A DNA stretch of 64,000 bases from Salipiger profundus (GTDB lineage Bacteria > Pseudomonadota > Alphaproteobacteria > Rhodobacterales > Rhodobacteraceae). Below the pieces are notes generated by a model. That model searched no databases. It was not told the origin of the DNA and worked only from the letters and a program-made list of their open reading frames with translations. The DNA is taken from positions 2,621,501 through 2,685,500 of the forward strand of contig NZ_CP014796.1 in NCBI RefSeq assembly GCF_001969385.1. Reading direction: 5' to 3'. This document shows, one piece after another, positions 53,433 through 63,630 of the stretch. Positions within the stretch are counted from its first letter, which is position 1, and every line of letters begins with the position of its first letter. A program made the translations under genes and the position numbers.

Positions 53433-54704
53433 ATGCGCCATCAGCCTACTGCAGCGGCGGGTCCCGTCGCCTTCAGAACGACGATCTATCAGGTTGCGCC
53501 ACTGCTGGTCGCGGTGACCGTGCTTTTCCTTGGCCACGGGCTGCAGGGTACACTTCTTGGGGTGCGCGGAGGTCTCGAAGGGATGAGCGCGGGCAGCATT
53601 GGCCTCGTTATGTCCGCATATTTTCTGGGCTTTATAGTTGGGTCGTTCTGGTCGGTACACTTGATCGAGACCGTTGGTCACATCCGCACCTTCGCGGCGC
53701 TTGCCTCTGTGACCTCGGCGGTTGCACTGGCCTATGCGCTCGAAATCAGCGTCATCTGGTGGCTCATTCTACGGATCATCAACGGTTTTTGTTTCGCGGG
53801 CATGATCCTCGTTGTCGAAAGCTGGCTGAACGCCGGCACGGAGTCGCGCTGGCGCGGTCGGGTCCTGGCGATCTACGGCACGATCACACTCGCGGCTTGG
53901 GCTGCCAGCCAACCGATGCTGTCGCTCGCCGATCCAGGCGGGTTCGTTCTGTTTTGCGTCATTTCCATTCTTGTTTCGCTATCGCTGGTTCCAGTGACTC
54001 TATCACGCACCGGCGTGTCCAACGGCATCGGCGCTGACCGATTATCAGCACGCGAATTGTTCGCCATCTCACCCATCGGTCTGATTGGTACATTCCTGAT
54101 CGGCATTTGGGGCAGCGCCTTCTGGGGCATGGGGCCGACATTCGGACAGATGATCGACATGTCCACTGAGGAAATTGCCGCGTTCATGGCCGCCGTGATG
54201 ATCGGAGCGGCAATCGGTCAGTGGCCTATCGGTTGGTTATCTGACCTAATGGACAGACGGATCGTCTTGGCAGGTGGAACGTCAGTCGCAGCAACTAGCG
54301 CCATCGGAGTTTTCGTGGCCGAGGCGCACAACATCCTTTTTCTTTGTGCGGTGCTCTATGGCGCGACCAGCATTACCATGTACTCGATCTGCATCGCCCA
54401 TGTGAATGACCGGGTGTCTCAGACGAAACTACTTGCGGCTGCGAGCGGGCTGCTGATCAGCTACGGCGCGGGATCGACTTTCGGTCCTATCCTTGCCGGT
54501 AGTTTGATGGATCTCTTCGGTGCCGACGCGTTGTTCATTGGCTCCGCGACGGTGCAAGCGATCTTTGCCATATTCGTCTGTTGGCGCATCCGAGTCGAGG
54601 CGGCGGTGCCGAAAGCCGAGAAAGAAGGCTTCGTGGCCATGCCGTCCGCTGCAACCAGTCACGTTGGGGTCGAGTTGAATCGACACACATCTTCGCGAGA
54701 GTAG
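53433..54704 (+). CDS. MFS transporter
   Basis: This 423-residue membrane protein has twelve predicted segments and the major-facilitator layout. The loop between helices 2 and 3 (GFIVGSFWSVHLIETVGHIR) and its repeat in the second half (GQWPIGWLSDLMDRRIVL) carry the family motif. It resembles the small YcaD-like transporters; the substrate is unknown. GGAAG lies before the ATG. It has no relation to conjugation and sits between the CopG gene and trbB, flanked by IS remnants, so it is a cargo insertion. Confidence 0.85.
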   Translation: MRHQPTAAAGPVAFRTTIYQVAPLLVAVTVLFLGHGLQGTLLGVRGGLEGMSAGSIGLVMSAYFLGFIVGSFWSVHLIETVGHIRTFAALASVTSAVALAYALEISVIWWLILRIINGFCFAGMILVVESWLNAGTESRWRGRVLAIYGTITLAAWAASQPMLSLADPGGFVLFCVISILVSLSLVPVTLSRTGVSNGIGADRLSARELFAISPIGLIGTFLIGIWGSAFWGMGPTFGQMIDMSTEEIAAFMAAVMIGAAIGQWPIGWLSDLMDRRIVLAGGTSVAATSAIGVFVAEAHNILFLCAVLYGATSITMYSICIAHVNDRVSQTKLLAAASGLLISYGAGSTFGPILAGSLMDLFGADALFIGSATVQAIFAIFVCWRIRVEAAVPKAEKEGFVAMPSAATSHVGVELNRHTSSRE

Positions 54705-55274
54705 TAACATCTGGTGCAACCGATCGATTTAGCTTGCAGCTGCCCGCAAGTGTCCGGCGGGGACGTTGCGATGCGAGTATCCTCGCCGACCTGCTTGAAG
54801 GAGCGCACATCACAAAAACCACGGAAACTTACGGGTAATTGCAAGCCGGCGTGGACTGCGGTTTAGACCGCCCGCCGAAGTTCAGACGCCTTCCAATCCA
54901 AGGCAGCAGATCCGGCACCCGAGAAGCTGTCGTGCCTGGCAGCCGGGCAAGGGCATCGCCGAGCCAGGCCTGTGGATCGGCATCGTTCATCTTCGCGGTT
55001 GTAGAACGTCATCCATTTCCGGATCCGCCGCATCAGGCTGAGGTGCTGTTCGGTCTCTCCCTTGCCCGCATGCAACTCTCCCGAAACGCCTTGCGTCGTC
55101 TCGGCACCTTCCTCCTGGAGTGGATCTGTGGATCAGTCCGCCGTTTTCCTGTCTTTACACGCCACGCTACTACGCCCCGCGGAAACCTGTTGAGCCATAG
55201 GCATCTACGGCTTTCTTAATCGACCCCGATCCAGGGCGGCCTGTTGGAGGCGCCCGTGAGGGAACGGGGCCGGC
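54705..55274. other. decayed insertion-sequence debris before trbB
   Basis: Apart from the IS66 end at 54835-55010 I see no gene. A minus-strand stretch near 55010-55100 (RRIRKWMTFYN) is reminiscent of other transposases but too short to place. The right part, from about 55200, leads into trbB. Confidence 0.5.
54835..55010 (-). mobile_element. remnant of an IS66-family element (tnpC 3' end and terminus)
   Basis: On the minus strand TTAKMNDADPQAWLGDALAR continues to VPDLLPWIGRRL, the typical end of IS66 TnpC. The sequence then runs to a GTAA terminus at 54835 (plus-strand reading). It is not the same element as the intact IS66 at 2.5 kb. Confidence 0.7.
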
Positions 55275-56270
55275 ATGGCGAAGACCGATCAGAGACCAGA
55301 AGTGATCCGGAGAGGCGCGCGGATGCTGCGCACCGCGCTCGGGCCGGCGATCGCCGGGTTTCTGGACGATCCCATGACCGTCGAGGTGATGCTCAACCCC
55401 GATGGGCGGCTCTGGATCGACCGACTTTCCGAGGGGCTGGCCGACAGCGGCAAGACGCTCAGCGCAGCCGACGGTGAGCGCATCGTACGACTGGTCGCGC
55501 ACCATGTCGGCGTCGAAGTTCATAACCTGTCCCCTCGCGTTTCCGCAGAACTGCCGGAAACCGGTGAGCGTTTCGAGGGGCTGCTTCCGCCCGTGGTCGC
55601 CGCTCCGGCTTTCGCCATTCGCAAGCCGGCCGTCGCGGTGTTCACACTTGAGGACTACGTTACAGCCGGGATCATGACCTCGATGCAGGCTGAAGCCCTG
55701 CGCCAAGCAGTTGCGACCCGTGCCAATATCCTGGTGGCGGGGGGCACCTCGACCGGCAAGACCACGCTGACGAATGCGCTACTCGCCGAGGTGGCCAAGA
55801 CCTCCGATCGGGTCGTGATCATTGAGGACACCCGGGAACTGCAATGCGCCGCGCCGAACCTCGTGGCGATGCGCACCAAGGACGGTGTTGCCAGCCTGTC
55901 CGATCTGGTGCGGTCCTCGCTGCGTCTGCGCCCCGATCGTATTCCGATCGGTGAGGTACGTGGCGCCGAGGCGCTGGACCTGCTTAAAGCCTGGGGCACC
56001 GGCCATCCTGGCGGGATCGGCACCATCCATGCCGGTTCCGGGATCGGCGCGTTGCGTCGTCTCGAACAGCTCATTCAGGAAGCCGTCGTTACCGTGCCCC
56101 GCCCCATGATCGCGGAGACCATCGACCTCGTAGCCGTCCTGGCCGGTCGAGGTTCTGAACGTCGTCTTGCTGAACTCGCCTGCGTCGAGGGCCTCGGGGC
56201 CGACGGCGACTACCGGATTTCACCTGCCATTTCAGATCCCACCACTCACGAACAAGGAGATCCCGCATGA
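55275..56270 (+). CDS. trbB: TrbB/VirB11 secretion ATPase
   Basis: This 331-residue hexameric ATPase of the conjugation apparatus has Walker [13 protein letters not shown] near residue 154, the Asp box [12 protein letters not shown] near 178, Walker [13 protein letters not shown] and the His box [12 protein letters not shown]. It powers pilus assembly and DNA transfer. It is the first gene of the trb operon and overlaps trbC by 4 bp. Confidence 0.95.
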   Translation: MAKTDQRPEVIRRGARMLRTALGPAIAGFLDDPMTVEVMLNPDGRLWIDRLSEGLADSGKTLSAADGERIVRLVAHHVGVEVHNLSPRVSAELPETGERFEGLLPPVVAAPAFAIRKPAVAVFTLEDYVTAGIMTSMQAEALRQAVATRANILVAGGTSTGKTTLTNALLAEVAKTSDRVVIIEDTRELQCAAPNLVAMRTKDGVASLSDLVRSSLRLRPDRIPIGEVRGAEALDLLKAWGTGHPGGIGTIHAGSGIGALRRLEQLIQEAVVTVPRPMIAETIDLVAVLAGRGSERRLAELACVEGLGADGDYRISPAISDPTTHEQGDPA

Positions 56271-56599
56271 TCCGTCACGCCCTGCGCATCCGCCATCACA
56301 TCGCCACGGCCGCCGCCGTCACCTATGTCAGTCTCTTTATGGCCCCGGCCGCCCATGCCTCCGGGTCCTCCATGCCCTGGGAGGCGCCTCTGCAATCCAT
56401 TCTCGACTCCGTCGAGGGGCCAGTGGCCAAGATTGTGGCAGTGATCATCATCATCGTCACCGGTCTGACGCTGGCCTTCGGCGATACCGGGGGCGGTTTC
56501 CGGCGGCTGATCCAGATCGTATTCGGGATTTCCATCGCCTTTGCGGCCTCGTCGTTCTTCCTCAGCTTCTTCAGCTTCGGTGGCGGGGCGCTGATCTGA
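56267..56599 (+). CDS. trbC: TrbC/VirB2 pilin
   Basis: This 110-residue prepilin has a long signal peptide ending near HAHASGSS (about residue 30), then two membrane segments (about 55-72 and 83-103) separated by a short polar loop. It is the substrate of TraF. ATGA overlap with trbB. Confidence 0.9.
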   Translation: MIRHALRIRHHIATAAAVTYVSLFMAPAAHASGSSMPWEAPLQSILDSVEGPVAKIVAVIIIIVTGLTLAFGDTGGGFRRLIQIVFGISIAFAASSFFLSFFSFGGGALI

Positions 56600-56665
56600 T
56601 GGTGACGACCGTTGGCCCGCAGGGACACGAAAGGCTCCGGGGGAGCGTTTCGAGGGAGGAACGCC

Positions 56666-56959
56666 ATGAGCGGTAGCGAATGGCAGAGCTTCGAGGCCCT
56701 CGACGCGGTGCCGGGGTTCAGCGTGCCGGTTCACCGCGCGCTGACCGATCCGATCCTCCTCGGCGGCGCACCACGCTCGGTCGCCATCCTGAATGGCACG
56801 CTCGCCGGTGCGGTCGGCCTCGGGCTTCAGCTCTGGCTGGTCGGGATCCTGATCTGGGCCGTCGGCCACATCGCTGCTGTCTGGGCGGCCAGGCGCGATC
56901 CGCTTTTCGTCGAGGTCGCGCGCCGCCATTTGCGCATTCCCGGTCATCTCTCGGTGTGA
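56666..56959 (+). CDS. trbD: TrbD/VirB3 protein
   Basis: This 97-residue inner-membrane protein has VPVHRALTDPILLGGAPR near residue 18, typical of VirB3/TrbD, followed by one long membrane hairpin. GGAGG lies 7 bp before the ATG at 56666; an upstream in-frame start would add 18 residues without family resemblance. Confidence 0.9.
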   Translation: MSGSEWQSFEALDAVPGFSVPVHRALTDPILLGGAPRSVAILNGTLAGAVGLGLQLWLVGILIWAVGHIAAVWAARRDPLFVEVARRHLRIPGHLSV

Positions 56960-56965
56960 ACCCCC

Positions 56966-59476
56966 ATGATGAATCTCGCAGAATACCGCCGCACCGCCTC
57001 GCGCCTCGCCGATTACCTGCCCTGGGTGGCGCTGGTCGGGGAGGGCGTGGTCCTCAACAAGGATGGCTCGTTTCAGAGGACGGCGAAGTTTCGGGGGCCC
57101 GATCTGGACAGCGCCGTCGCGGCCGAACTGGTCGCGGTCGCCGGACGGCTGAACAACGCTTTCCGTCGCCTCGGTTCCGGGTGGGCGATCTTTGTGGAAG
57201 CACAGCGCTCTGAGGCCGCGACCTATCCGGTGAGCACCTTCCCGGATGCGGCATCGGCGCTGGTCGATGCCGAGCGCAAGGCCGATTTCGAGGAGGAGGG
57301 GAGCCATTTCGTATCCGGCTACTTTTTGACGCTCCTCTGGCTTCCACCGGCGGAGGACGCGGCACGTTCAGAATCCTGGCTCTACGAGGGACGCGAAACC
57401 TCGGGTGTGAACCCCTGGGAACAGGTGCGCAGCTTCATCGACGGTACCGATCGCGTGCTGGCACTGCTCGATGGTTTCATGCCGGACTGCCACTGGCTCG
57501 ATGACGCCGATACGCTGACCTACCTGCATTCGACGATCTCGATCAACCGGCACCGCGTGCGCGTGCCCGAGGTGCCGGTCTATCTCGACGTACTCTTGCC
57601 AGACCAGCCGCTGGCCGGTGGGCTGGAGCCGCGCCTGGGCAATCAGCATCTCCGGGTGCTGACGATCACCGGTTTTCCCAGCGCCACGACCCCGGGTCTG
57701 CTAGACGAGCTGAACCGGCTGGCCTTCCCCTATCGCTGGTCGACCCGGGCCATCCTCATAGACAAGCTGGATGCAACCAAGCTGCTGACCCGGATACGCC
57801 GTCAGTGGTTTGCCAAACGCAAGAGCATCGCCGCGATCCTCAAGGAGGTGATGACCAACGAACAATCCGCGCTGGTCGACACCGATGCGGCGAACAAGGC
57901 CGCTGACGCGGACATGGCCTTGCAGGAACTCGGCGCGGATGTGGCCGGCATGGCCTATGTCACCGCGACGATCACGGTCTGGGACGAGGATGCCCGCCGC
58001 GCCGACGAGAAGCTGCGGCTGGTCGAAAAGATCGTCCAGTCCCGCGATTTCAGCGTCATGGTCGAGACGGTCAACGCCGTCGATGCCTGGCTCGGAAGTC
58101 TGCCCGGGCATGCCTATGCCAATGTCCGCCAGCCACCGATCAGCACATTGAATCTCGCCCATATGATCCCGCTCTCGGCGGTCTGGGCGGGCGAGGCGCG
58201 GGACGAACATTTCAACGACGCTCCGTTGCTCTACGCCAGGACCGAAGGCTCCACCCCGTTCCGGTTTTCTCTTCATGTCGGGGATGTTGGTCACACCCTC
58301 GTCGTCGGCCCGACTGGGGCGGGCAAGTCCGTGCTGCTGGCACTGATGGCGCTTCAGTTCCGCCGGTATCCGCGCAGCCAGATCTTCGCCTTCGACTTCG
58401 GCGGTTCTATCCGCGCCGCCGCGCTTTCCATGGGCGGCGACTGGCATGACCTCGGCGGAGAGCTGACCGCTGCGGACGAGAGTTCCGTCTCGCTACAGCC
58501 GCTGGCCCGCATTCACGAGACGTCGGAGCGCGCCTGGGCGGCCGACTGGATCGTCGCCATCCTGACGCGCGAGAACATCCAGATCACCCCGGATGTGAAG
58601 GAACATATCTGGACCGCACTGACCTCGCTGGCCTCGGCCCCTGTGGGCGAGCGGACCATGACCGGCCTCGCGGTCCTGCTGCAGTCCAACGAGCTGAAGC
58701 AGGCGCTCCGCGCATACTGCGTGGGTGGACCCTATGGCCGGTTGCTCGATGCCGAGACCGAACAGCTGGGATCGGCGGATGTGCAGGCCTTCGAGATCGA
58801 GGGGCTGGTGGGAACCGGCGCGGCGCCCGCCGTCCTCTCATACCTGTTCCACCGGATCGGTGATCGGCTCGATGGACGCCCCACGCTGCTCATCATCGAC
58901 GAGGGCTGGCTCGCACTCGATGACGATGCCTTCGCGGAGCAGCTCCGCGAATGGCTGAAGACGCTGAGGAAGAAGAATGCTTCGGTGATCTTCGCGACGC
59001 ACAGCCTCAGCGACATTGACCGCAGTGCCATCGCACCGGCGATCATCGAAAGCTGCCCGACGCGGCTCCTGCTGCCGAACGAGCGGGCCATCGAGCCGCA
59101 GATTACGGCCATCTATCGCCGCTTCGGCCTCAATGACCGGCAGATCGAGATCCTCGCGCGGGCCACGCCCAAACGCGACTACTACTGTCAGTCGCGGCGC
59201 GGCAACCGGCTGTTCGAGCTGGGTCTCAGCGATGTCGGACTCGCACTCTGCGCGGCGGCGTCCAAATCGGATCAGGCGCTGATTGCTGAGATCTGCGCCG
59301 GGCACGGCCACGACGGCTTCCTCGACGCCTGGCTAAAGGCGCATGGCCTCGATTGGGCCGCCGAGCTGATCCCCGACCTCACCAATCTCGCCATCGACGC
59401 AGAGGGGGCCTCTCCGGCCTCCGCTGTTGTTGAGGACGCCGACATCGACCTTGAAGAAGAGGAAGTCACACCATGA
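56966..59476 (+). CDS. trbE: TrbE/VirB4 ATPase
   Basis: This 836-residue ATPase of the type IV system has the CagE/VirB4 N-terminal domain, Walker A VVGPTGAGKSVLLAL near residue 446, Walker B LLIIDEGWLALDD near 642 and the KKNASVIFATHSLSDI motif near 673. It energises substrate transport. The start is ATG 56966 or 56969, 7 bp after trbD. Its stop overlaps trbJ (ATGA). Confidence 0.95.
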   Translation: MMNLAEYRRTASRLADYLPWVALVGEGVVLNKDGSFQRTAKFRGPDLDSAVAAELVAVAGRLNNAFRRLGSGWAIFVEAQRSEAATYPVSTFPDAASALVDAERKADFEEEGSHFVSGYFLTLLWLPPAEDAARSESWLYEGRETSGVNPWEQVRSFIDGTDRVLALLDGFMPDCHWLDDADTLTYLHSTISINRHRVRVPEVPVYLDVLLPDQPLAGGLEPRLGNQHLRVLTITGFPSATTPGLLDELNRLAFPYRWSTRAILIDKLDATKLLTRIRRQWFAKRKSIAAILKEVMTNEQSALVDTDAANKAADADMALQELGADVAGMAYVTATITVWDEDARRADEKLRLVEKIVQSRDFSVMVETVNAVDAWLGSLPGHAYANVRQPPISTLNLAHMIPLSAVWAGEARDEHFNDAPLLYARTEGSTPFRFSLHVGDVGHTLVVGPTGAGKSVLLALMALQFRRYPRSQIFAFDFGGSIRAAALSMGGDWHDLGGELTAADESSVSLQPLARIHETSERAWAADWIVAILTRENIQITPDVKEHIWTALTSLASAPVGERTMTGLAVLLQSNELKQALRAYCVGGPYGRLLDAETEQLGSADVQAFEIEGLVGTGAAPAVLSYLFHRIGDRLDGRPTLLIIDEGWLALDDDAFAEQLREWLKTLRKKNASVIFATHSLSDIDRSAIAPAIIESCPTRLLLPNERAIEPQITAIYRRFGLNDRQIEILARATPKRDYYCQSRRGNRLFELGLSDVGLALCAAASKSDQALIAEICAGHGHDGFLDAWLKAHGLDWAAELIPDLTNLAIDAEGASPASAVVEDADIDLEEEEVTP

Positions 59477-60255
59477 CACGCAAGATCACGTTTCGGTTCG
59501 CCGGCCCGTCGCTGTTCGCCCTCGCGCTGGCGATGCCCATGGCCATGTCGCCTATTGCAGCGCCGCCCGCACACGCGCTCTTCGGCATAGGCGGGGGGCC
59601 TTTCATCGTCTACGACCCGACCAACCACGCGGAAAACCTCCTGACCGCGGCGCGGGCTCTGGAGCAGATCAACAACCAGATCGCACAGCTCCAGAACGAA
59701 GCGCAGATGCTGATCAACCAGGCGCGCAATCTCGCCAACCTGCCGTATTCCGCGCTCCAGCAGATCCAGCAGAACGTCAGCCGCACACAGCAACTCCTGG
59801 CCCAAGCGCAGAACATCGCCTTCGACGTGCAGAGCATCGACCAGATGTTCCAGCAGGACTATGGCAACCTTTCCCTGACGGCGACCGACCAGCAGCTGAT
59901 CGCCGAGGCCCGGTCCCGTTGGGAGAACACCGTCGGTGGCCTGCAGGATGCCATGCGCGTGCAGGCCGGTGTCGTCGGCAATATCGACGCCAACCGCGCC
60001 GAGATGTCCGCGCTTGTGGGGCAGAGCCAGAACGCGGTCGGTGCTCTGCAGGCCACACAGGCGGGCAACCAGCTCCTCGCACTGCAATCGCAGCAGCTCT
60101 CGGATCTGATCGCGGTGATCTCGGCAAACGGCCGCGCCAATGCGCTGACCGAGGCCGAGCGTGCCACCGCCGCCGAACAGGGCCGCATCCAGCGCGAGCG
60201 GTTCCTGATGCCGGGCTCGGGCTACCAGCCCGGCAATGCGCAGATGTTCAACTGA
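59473..60255 (+). CDS. trbJ: TrbJ/VirB5-like periplasmic protein
   Basis: This 260-residue protein has a signal peptide to about residue 35 (ending AAPPAHA), then FVVYDPTNHAEN-like FIVYDPTNHAENLLTAARAL and long glutamine-rich coiled-coil helices. This is the TrbJ pattern, a minor pilus component. ATGA overlap with trbE. Confidence 0.9.
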   Translation: MTRKITFRFAGPSLFALALAMPMAMSPIAAPPAHALFGIGGGPFIVYDPTNHAENLLTAARALEQINNQIAQLQNEAQMLINQARNLANLPYSALQQIQQNVSRTQQLLAQAQNIAFDVQSIDQMFQQDYGNLSLTATDQQLIAEARSRWENTVGGLQDAMRVQAGVVGNIDANRAEMSALVGQSQNAVGALQATQAGNQLLALQSQQLSDLIAVISANGRANALTEAERATAAEQGRIQRERFLMPGSGYQPGNAQMFN

Positions 60256-60272
60256 GGCCGGGAGGGGCGACG

Positions 60273-60566
60273 ATGGAGGGGAAGGTGCTGGCCCGCATCG
60301 CGGCCATCGCGTTCGTGGCGATCGCGATCACCGCCACGGTGATCGAGATGACACGCGAGGAAGGTCCCGTGCCGGCCAGCACCGCGCCCGCGCCCGCGCT
60401 GCAGCCGCCAGCCGATCCTCTCCGCGCGACGCTGCGCTGGTGCCAGCAGCTCGGCGAGGCCGCTTCCAGCGATGCCGACTGCCTCGCCGCATGGGCCGAG
60501 AACCGCGACCGGTTCCTCGGTCGGATGCCTGCACCCGAAGCGCCGCAGCGTCCGGGAGATCAGTGA
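60273..60566 (+). CDS. trbK: TrbK-like putative entry exclusion protein
   Basis: This 97-residue protein has one N-terminal membrane segment (about residues 7-23) and a C-terminal CQQLGEAASSDADCLAAWAENR pattern of the alternative TrbK family. Entry exclusion is the annotated role, not proven here. GGAGGGG lies 5 bp before the ATG. It has no lipobox, unlike the classical TrbK. Confidence 0.8.
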   Translation: MEGKVLARIAAIAFVAIAITATVIEMTREEGPVPASTAPAPALQPPADPLRATLRWCQQLGEAASSDADCLAAWAENRDRFLGRMPAPEAPQRPGDQ

Positions 60567-60569
60567 GCC

Positions 60570-61919
60570 ATGGGCGGAACCGGCGTCATCGACAACTTTC
60601 TGGGCATCTTCACCAGCTATATCGACAGCGGGTTTGGGCTGCTCGGGGGGGAGGTGGCCTTCATCGCCACGACGCTGATCGTCATCGACGTGACGCTGGC
60701 CGCGCTGTTCTGGGCCTGGGGCGCCGATGATGACATCATCGCCCGTCTGGTGAAGAAGACGCTCTTTGTCGGAGTCTTCGCCTATATCATCTCCAACTGG
60801 AACAACCTCGCCCGGATCGTCTTCGAGAGCTTCGCGGGCCTCGGTCTGATGGCCTCGGGCACCGGGTTTTCCGCTGCCGACCTTCTTCGCCCTGGCCGCG
60901 TGGCCCAGACCGGGCTAGAGGCCGGACGACCGCTGCTCGAAAGCATCTCCGATCTGATGGGCTGGGTCGCGGTCTTCGAGAACCTCGTCCAGATTCTCTG
61001 CCTGTTCTTCGCCTGGGCGCTGGTGATCCTCGCCTTCTTCATCCTCGCGGTTCAGCTCTTCGTCACCCTGATCGAGTTCAAACTCACGACCCTCGCGGGC
61101 TTCGTGCTGATCCCCTTCGGCCTCTTCGGCAAGACCGCCTTTATGGCCGAGCGCGTGCTGGGCAACGTCATCTCCTCCGGCATCAAGGTTCTCGTCCTCG
61201 CCGTGATCATCGGCATTGGCTCGACGCTCTTCGGTCAGTTCACCGCAGGTTTCGGCGGCGTGACGCCGACCATCGATGACGCCATGGCGATTGTTCTGGC
61301 CGCCCTGTCTCTGCTGGGCCTCGGTATCTTCGGCCCCGGCATCGCCTCGGGTCTGGTGTCCGGCGGGCCCCAACTCAGCGCGGGGGCCGCCATAGGCACC
61401 GGCCTTGCCGTTGGTGGCGCTGCGATCGGGGCCGGAGGGGCAACCATGCTCGCAGCGCGCGGGGCCGGGTCTGCGCTCTCCGGTGGCGCCGTTCTGGCAC
61501 GCGGCGGTGCGGCCGCGGCGGGCGCTGCCTCGAGCGCCTACACGCTTGGCTCGATGGGCGGAGGTGGTCTCTCCGGGGGGATGGCTGGTGTGGCGCGCGC
61601 CGGGGCCGCTGCCGCGGCATCACCGCTCAAGAAGGCGTCCTCTCGCGCGGCTGGCGGGATCCAGTCCAGCTACGCCGAGGGCGTCAAGGGCGGTGTTGCG
61701 GCGACTGGCGGAACCACCTCGATGGGCACGGTCGGCGGCGCGGCGCCCGAGCCTGCTTCCGGCCCGTCCGCCTCCGATGGCCCGCCAGCCTGGGCGAAGC
61801 GCATGCGCCATAACCAGGCCGTGAGCCATGGCGTGCGCGCTGCCGCCCACGCCGTCCGGTCGGGCGACAGCCATGGCTCGGGCTCCTCCGTCAATCTCTC
61901 CGAAAGGGATCGCTCATGA
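60570..61919 (+). CDS. trbL: TrbL/VirB6 channel protein
   Basis: This 449-residue polytopic protein starts GVIDNFLGIFTSYIDSGFGL and has six to eight membrane segments up to about residue 280, then a glycine- and alanine-rich low-complexity C-terminus. This is typical of TrbL, part of the inner-membrane channel. It starts 3 bp after trbK and overlaps trbF (ATGA). Confidence 0.95.
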   Translation: MGGTGVIDNFLGIFTSYIDSGFGLLGGEVAFIATTLIVIDVTLAALFWAWGADDDIIARLVKKTLFVGVFAYIISNWNNLARIVFESFAGLGLMASGTGFSAADLLRPGRVAQTGLEAGRPLLESISDLMGWVAVFENLVQILCLFFAWALVILAFFILAVQLFVTLIEFKLTTLAGFVLIPFGLFGKTAFMAERVLGNVISSGIKVLVLAVIIGIGSTLFGQFTAGFGGVTPTIDDAMAIVLAALSLLGLGIFGPGIASGLVSGGPQLSAGAAIGTGLAVGGAAIGAGGATMLAARGAGSALSGGAVLARGGAAAAGAASSAYTLGSMGGGGLSGGMAGVARAGAAAAASPLKKASSRAAGGIQSSYAEGVKGGVAATGGTTSMGTVGGAAPEPASGPSASDGPPAWAKRMRHNQAVSHGVRAAAHAVRSGDSHGSGSSVNLSERDRS

Positions 61920-62605
61920 ACCTCTTCAGGCGCTCCGCCACCCATTATGGCAAGACACCTCAGCCAGAGACGCCCTATCAGAGGGCCGCGCAGGTCTGGG
62001 ACGAGCGTATCGGCTCCGCCCGCGTTCAGGCCCGCAACTGGCGCTACATGGCCTTTGGCAGCCTGATCCTGGCGGCGGGATTTGCTGGCGCCCTGGTCTG
62101 GCAATCTGCGCGTGGTACCGTCGTGCCCTGGGTCGTTCAGGTCGACGCGCTCGGCGAGGCCCAGGCTGTCGCGCCGGCCTCCGCCGATTACGAACCAACC
62201 GATCCGCAGATCGCTTTCCATCTTGGTCGCTTCATCGAGCAGGTTCGTTCCATCCCTGCCGACCCGATCATTGTGCGGCAGAACTGGCTGCGCGCCTATG
62301 AGTTCACCACGGACCGTGGCGCGGCCGCACTTAACGACTTCGCTCGCGCCAACGACCCGTTCACCCGCGTCGGTCGTCAACAGATCGCTGTCGAGGTGTC
62401 CTCGGTCATCCGGGCCTCGCCGGGATCGTTCCGCGTTGCTTGGACCGAGCGTCACTACGAGAACGGCCAGCTTTCCACGACCGAGCGCTGGACCGCGATC
62501 CTGACCGTCGTGATCCAGACCCCGCGCAGCGCCGAGCGCCTGCGCGCCAATCCCCTCGGAATCTATGTCAATGCGATCTCCTGGTCGCGGGAGATGAGCC
62601 AATGA
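61916..62605 (+). CDS. trbF: TrbF/VirB8 protein
   Basis: This 229-residue bitopic protein has one membrane segment near residues 42-62 and a VirB8-like periplasmic domain with VQVDALGEAQAV, LGRFIEQVRSIPADP and NPLGIYVNAISWSREM at the end. It is a core scaffold of the transfer channel. ATGA overlaps both sides. Confidence 0.95.
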   Translation: MNLFRRSATHYGKTPQPETPYQRAAQVWDERIGSARVQARNWRYMAFGSLILAAGFAGALVWQSARGTVVPWVVQVDALGEAQAVAPASADYEPTDPQIAFHLGRFIEQVRSIPADPIIVRQNWLRAYEFTTDRGAAALNDFARANDPFTRVGRQQIAVEVSSVIRASPGSFRVAWTERHYENGQLSTTERWTAILTVVIQTPRSAERLRANPLGIYVNAISWSREMSQ

Positions 62606-63630
62606 CTGAAACGCATGTTCGTGCAATCAGGTCTTCGAGCGTCAACAAGCCCAACTTGGTGGCCTTGCTGCTGTGCTCGTCCTTTCTGGCGGGGTGTGCC
62701 AGTAACCGGGTGCCGGAATTCAGTTACGACGAGTCTGTGCCGCCGCTGCCCACTCCGCCCGCCTCGGCTGCCGAGGAACGTCCTCGGCCCCTGCACACGC
62801 CGCCGGTCTGGACAGTGGCGCATGGCGGAGCGGCGGCAGGCACACCGACCGGCCGTATCGAAAACGCCAATGCCGCCGCCCGGGTCGAACCGCGCCGCGA
62901 GGGCTATTTCAATGCGATCCAGATCTATCCCTGGTCGGAAGGAGCCCTCTATCAGGTCTATGCCGCGCCGGGTCAGATCACCAACATCGCACTCGAGCCG
63001 GGCGAGCGTCTGACCGGCGCGGGGCCGATCGCCGCAGGGGATACCACGCGCTGGATCATCGGCGACACGGAGAGCGGGTCCGGATCAACCGCCCGCGTCC
63101 ACATCCTCGTCAAACCGACGCGGGACGACATCTCGACCAATCTGGTGATCAGCACTGACAGGCGGGTGTATACGATCGAGTTGCGTGCGCGCGAGGCGCT
63201 CTACATGCCCTCCGTTGCCTGGGCTTATCCGGCTGCGCCCCGTGGTGGGCGACAGGCTGTGGCGACCGCGCCGACCATCCCGGCGCCGTCGGCCCGTAAT
63301 CATCGTTACGGCTTGCAGATCCGGGGTGAGAGTCCGCCCTGGCGCCCGGTTTCCGTCTTCGATGATGGCCGCCGCGTCTATGTCGTCTTCCCGGCTGGCA
63401 TCGCCCAGGGCGAAATGCCGCCGCTCTTCGTGCTCGGTTCGGACGGGGAGCCCGAGATCGTGAACAGCCGCATTCACCGGAACGTGCTGATCGTGGATCG
63501 CCTCTTCGGCGCCGCCGAGCTCCGGCTGGGCGCAGGAGACCGCCAGCAGGTGGTCCGGATCGTGCGCATGGAGGAGCGCGAGGCGGATGCGCGGACGGCG
63601 GGGGATGCGCGAAGGGGAGGGGCGTCATGA
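62602..63630 (+). CDS. trbG: TrbG/VirB9 lipoprotein
   Basis: This 342-residue protein has a lipoprotein signal (LLCSSFLAGCAS, cysteine near residue 32), a proline-rich linker and the TrbG/VirB9 beta-rich domain (AIQIYPWSEGALYQVYAAPG near 104, RVHILVKPTRDDISTNLVI near 157). It belongs to the outer-membrane core complex. The ATG overlaps the trbF stop and the stop overlaps trbI. Confidence 0.95.
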   Translation: MTETHVRAIRSSSVNKPNLVALLLCSSFLAGCASNRVPEFSYDESVPPLPTPPASAAEERPRPLHTPPVWTVAHGGAAAGTPTGRIENANAAARVEPRREGYFNAIQIYPWSEGALYQVYAAPGQITNIALEPGERLTGAGPIAAGDTTRWIIGDTESGSGSTARVHILVKPTRDDISTNLVISTDRRVYTIELRAREALYMPSVAWAYPAAPRGGRQAVATAPTIPAPSARNHRYGLQIRGESPPWRPVSVFDDGRRVYVVFPAGIAQGEMPPLFVLGSDGEPEIVNSRIHRNVLIVDRLFGAAELRLGAGDRQQVVRIVRMEEREADARTAGDARRGGAS

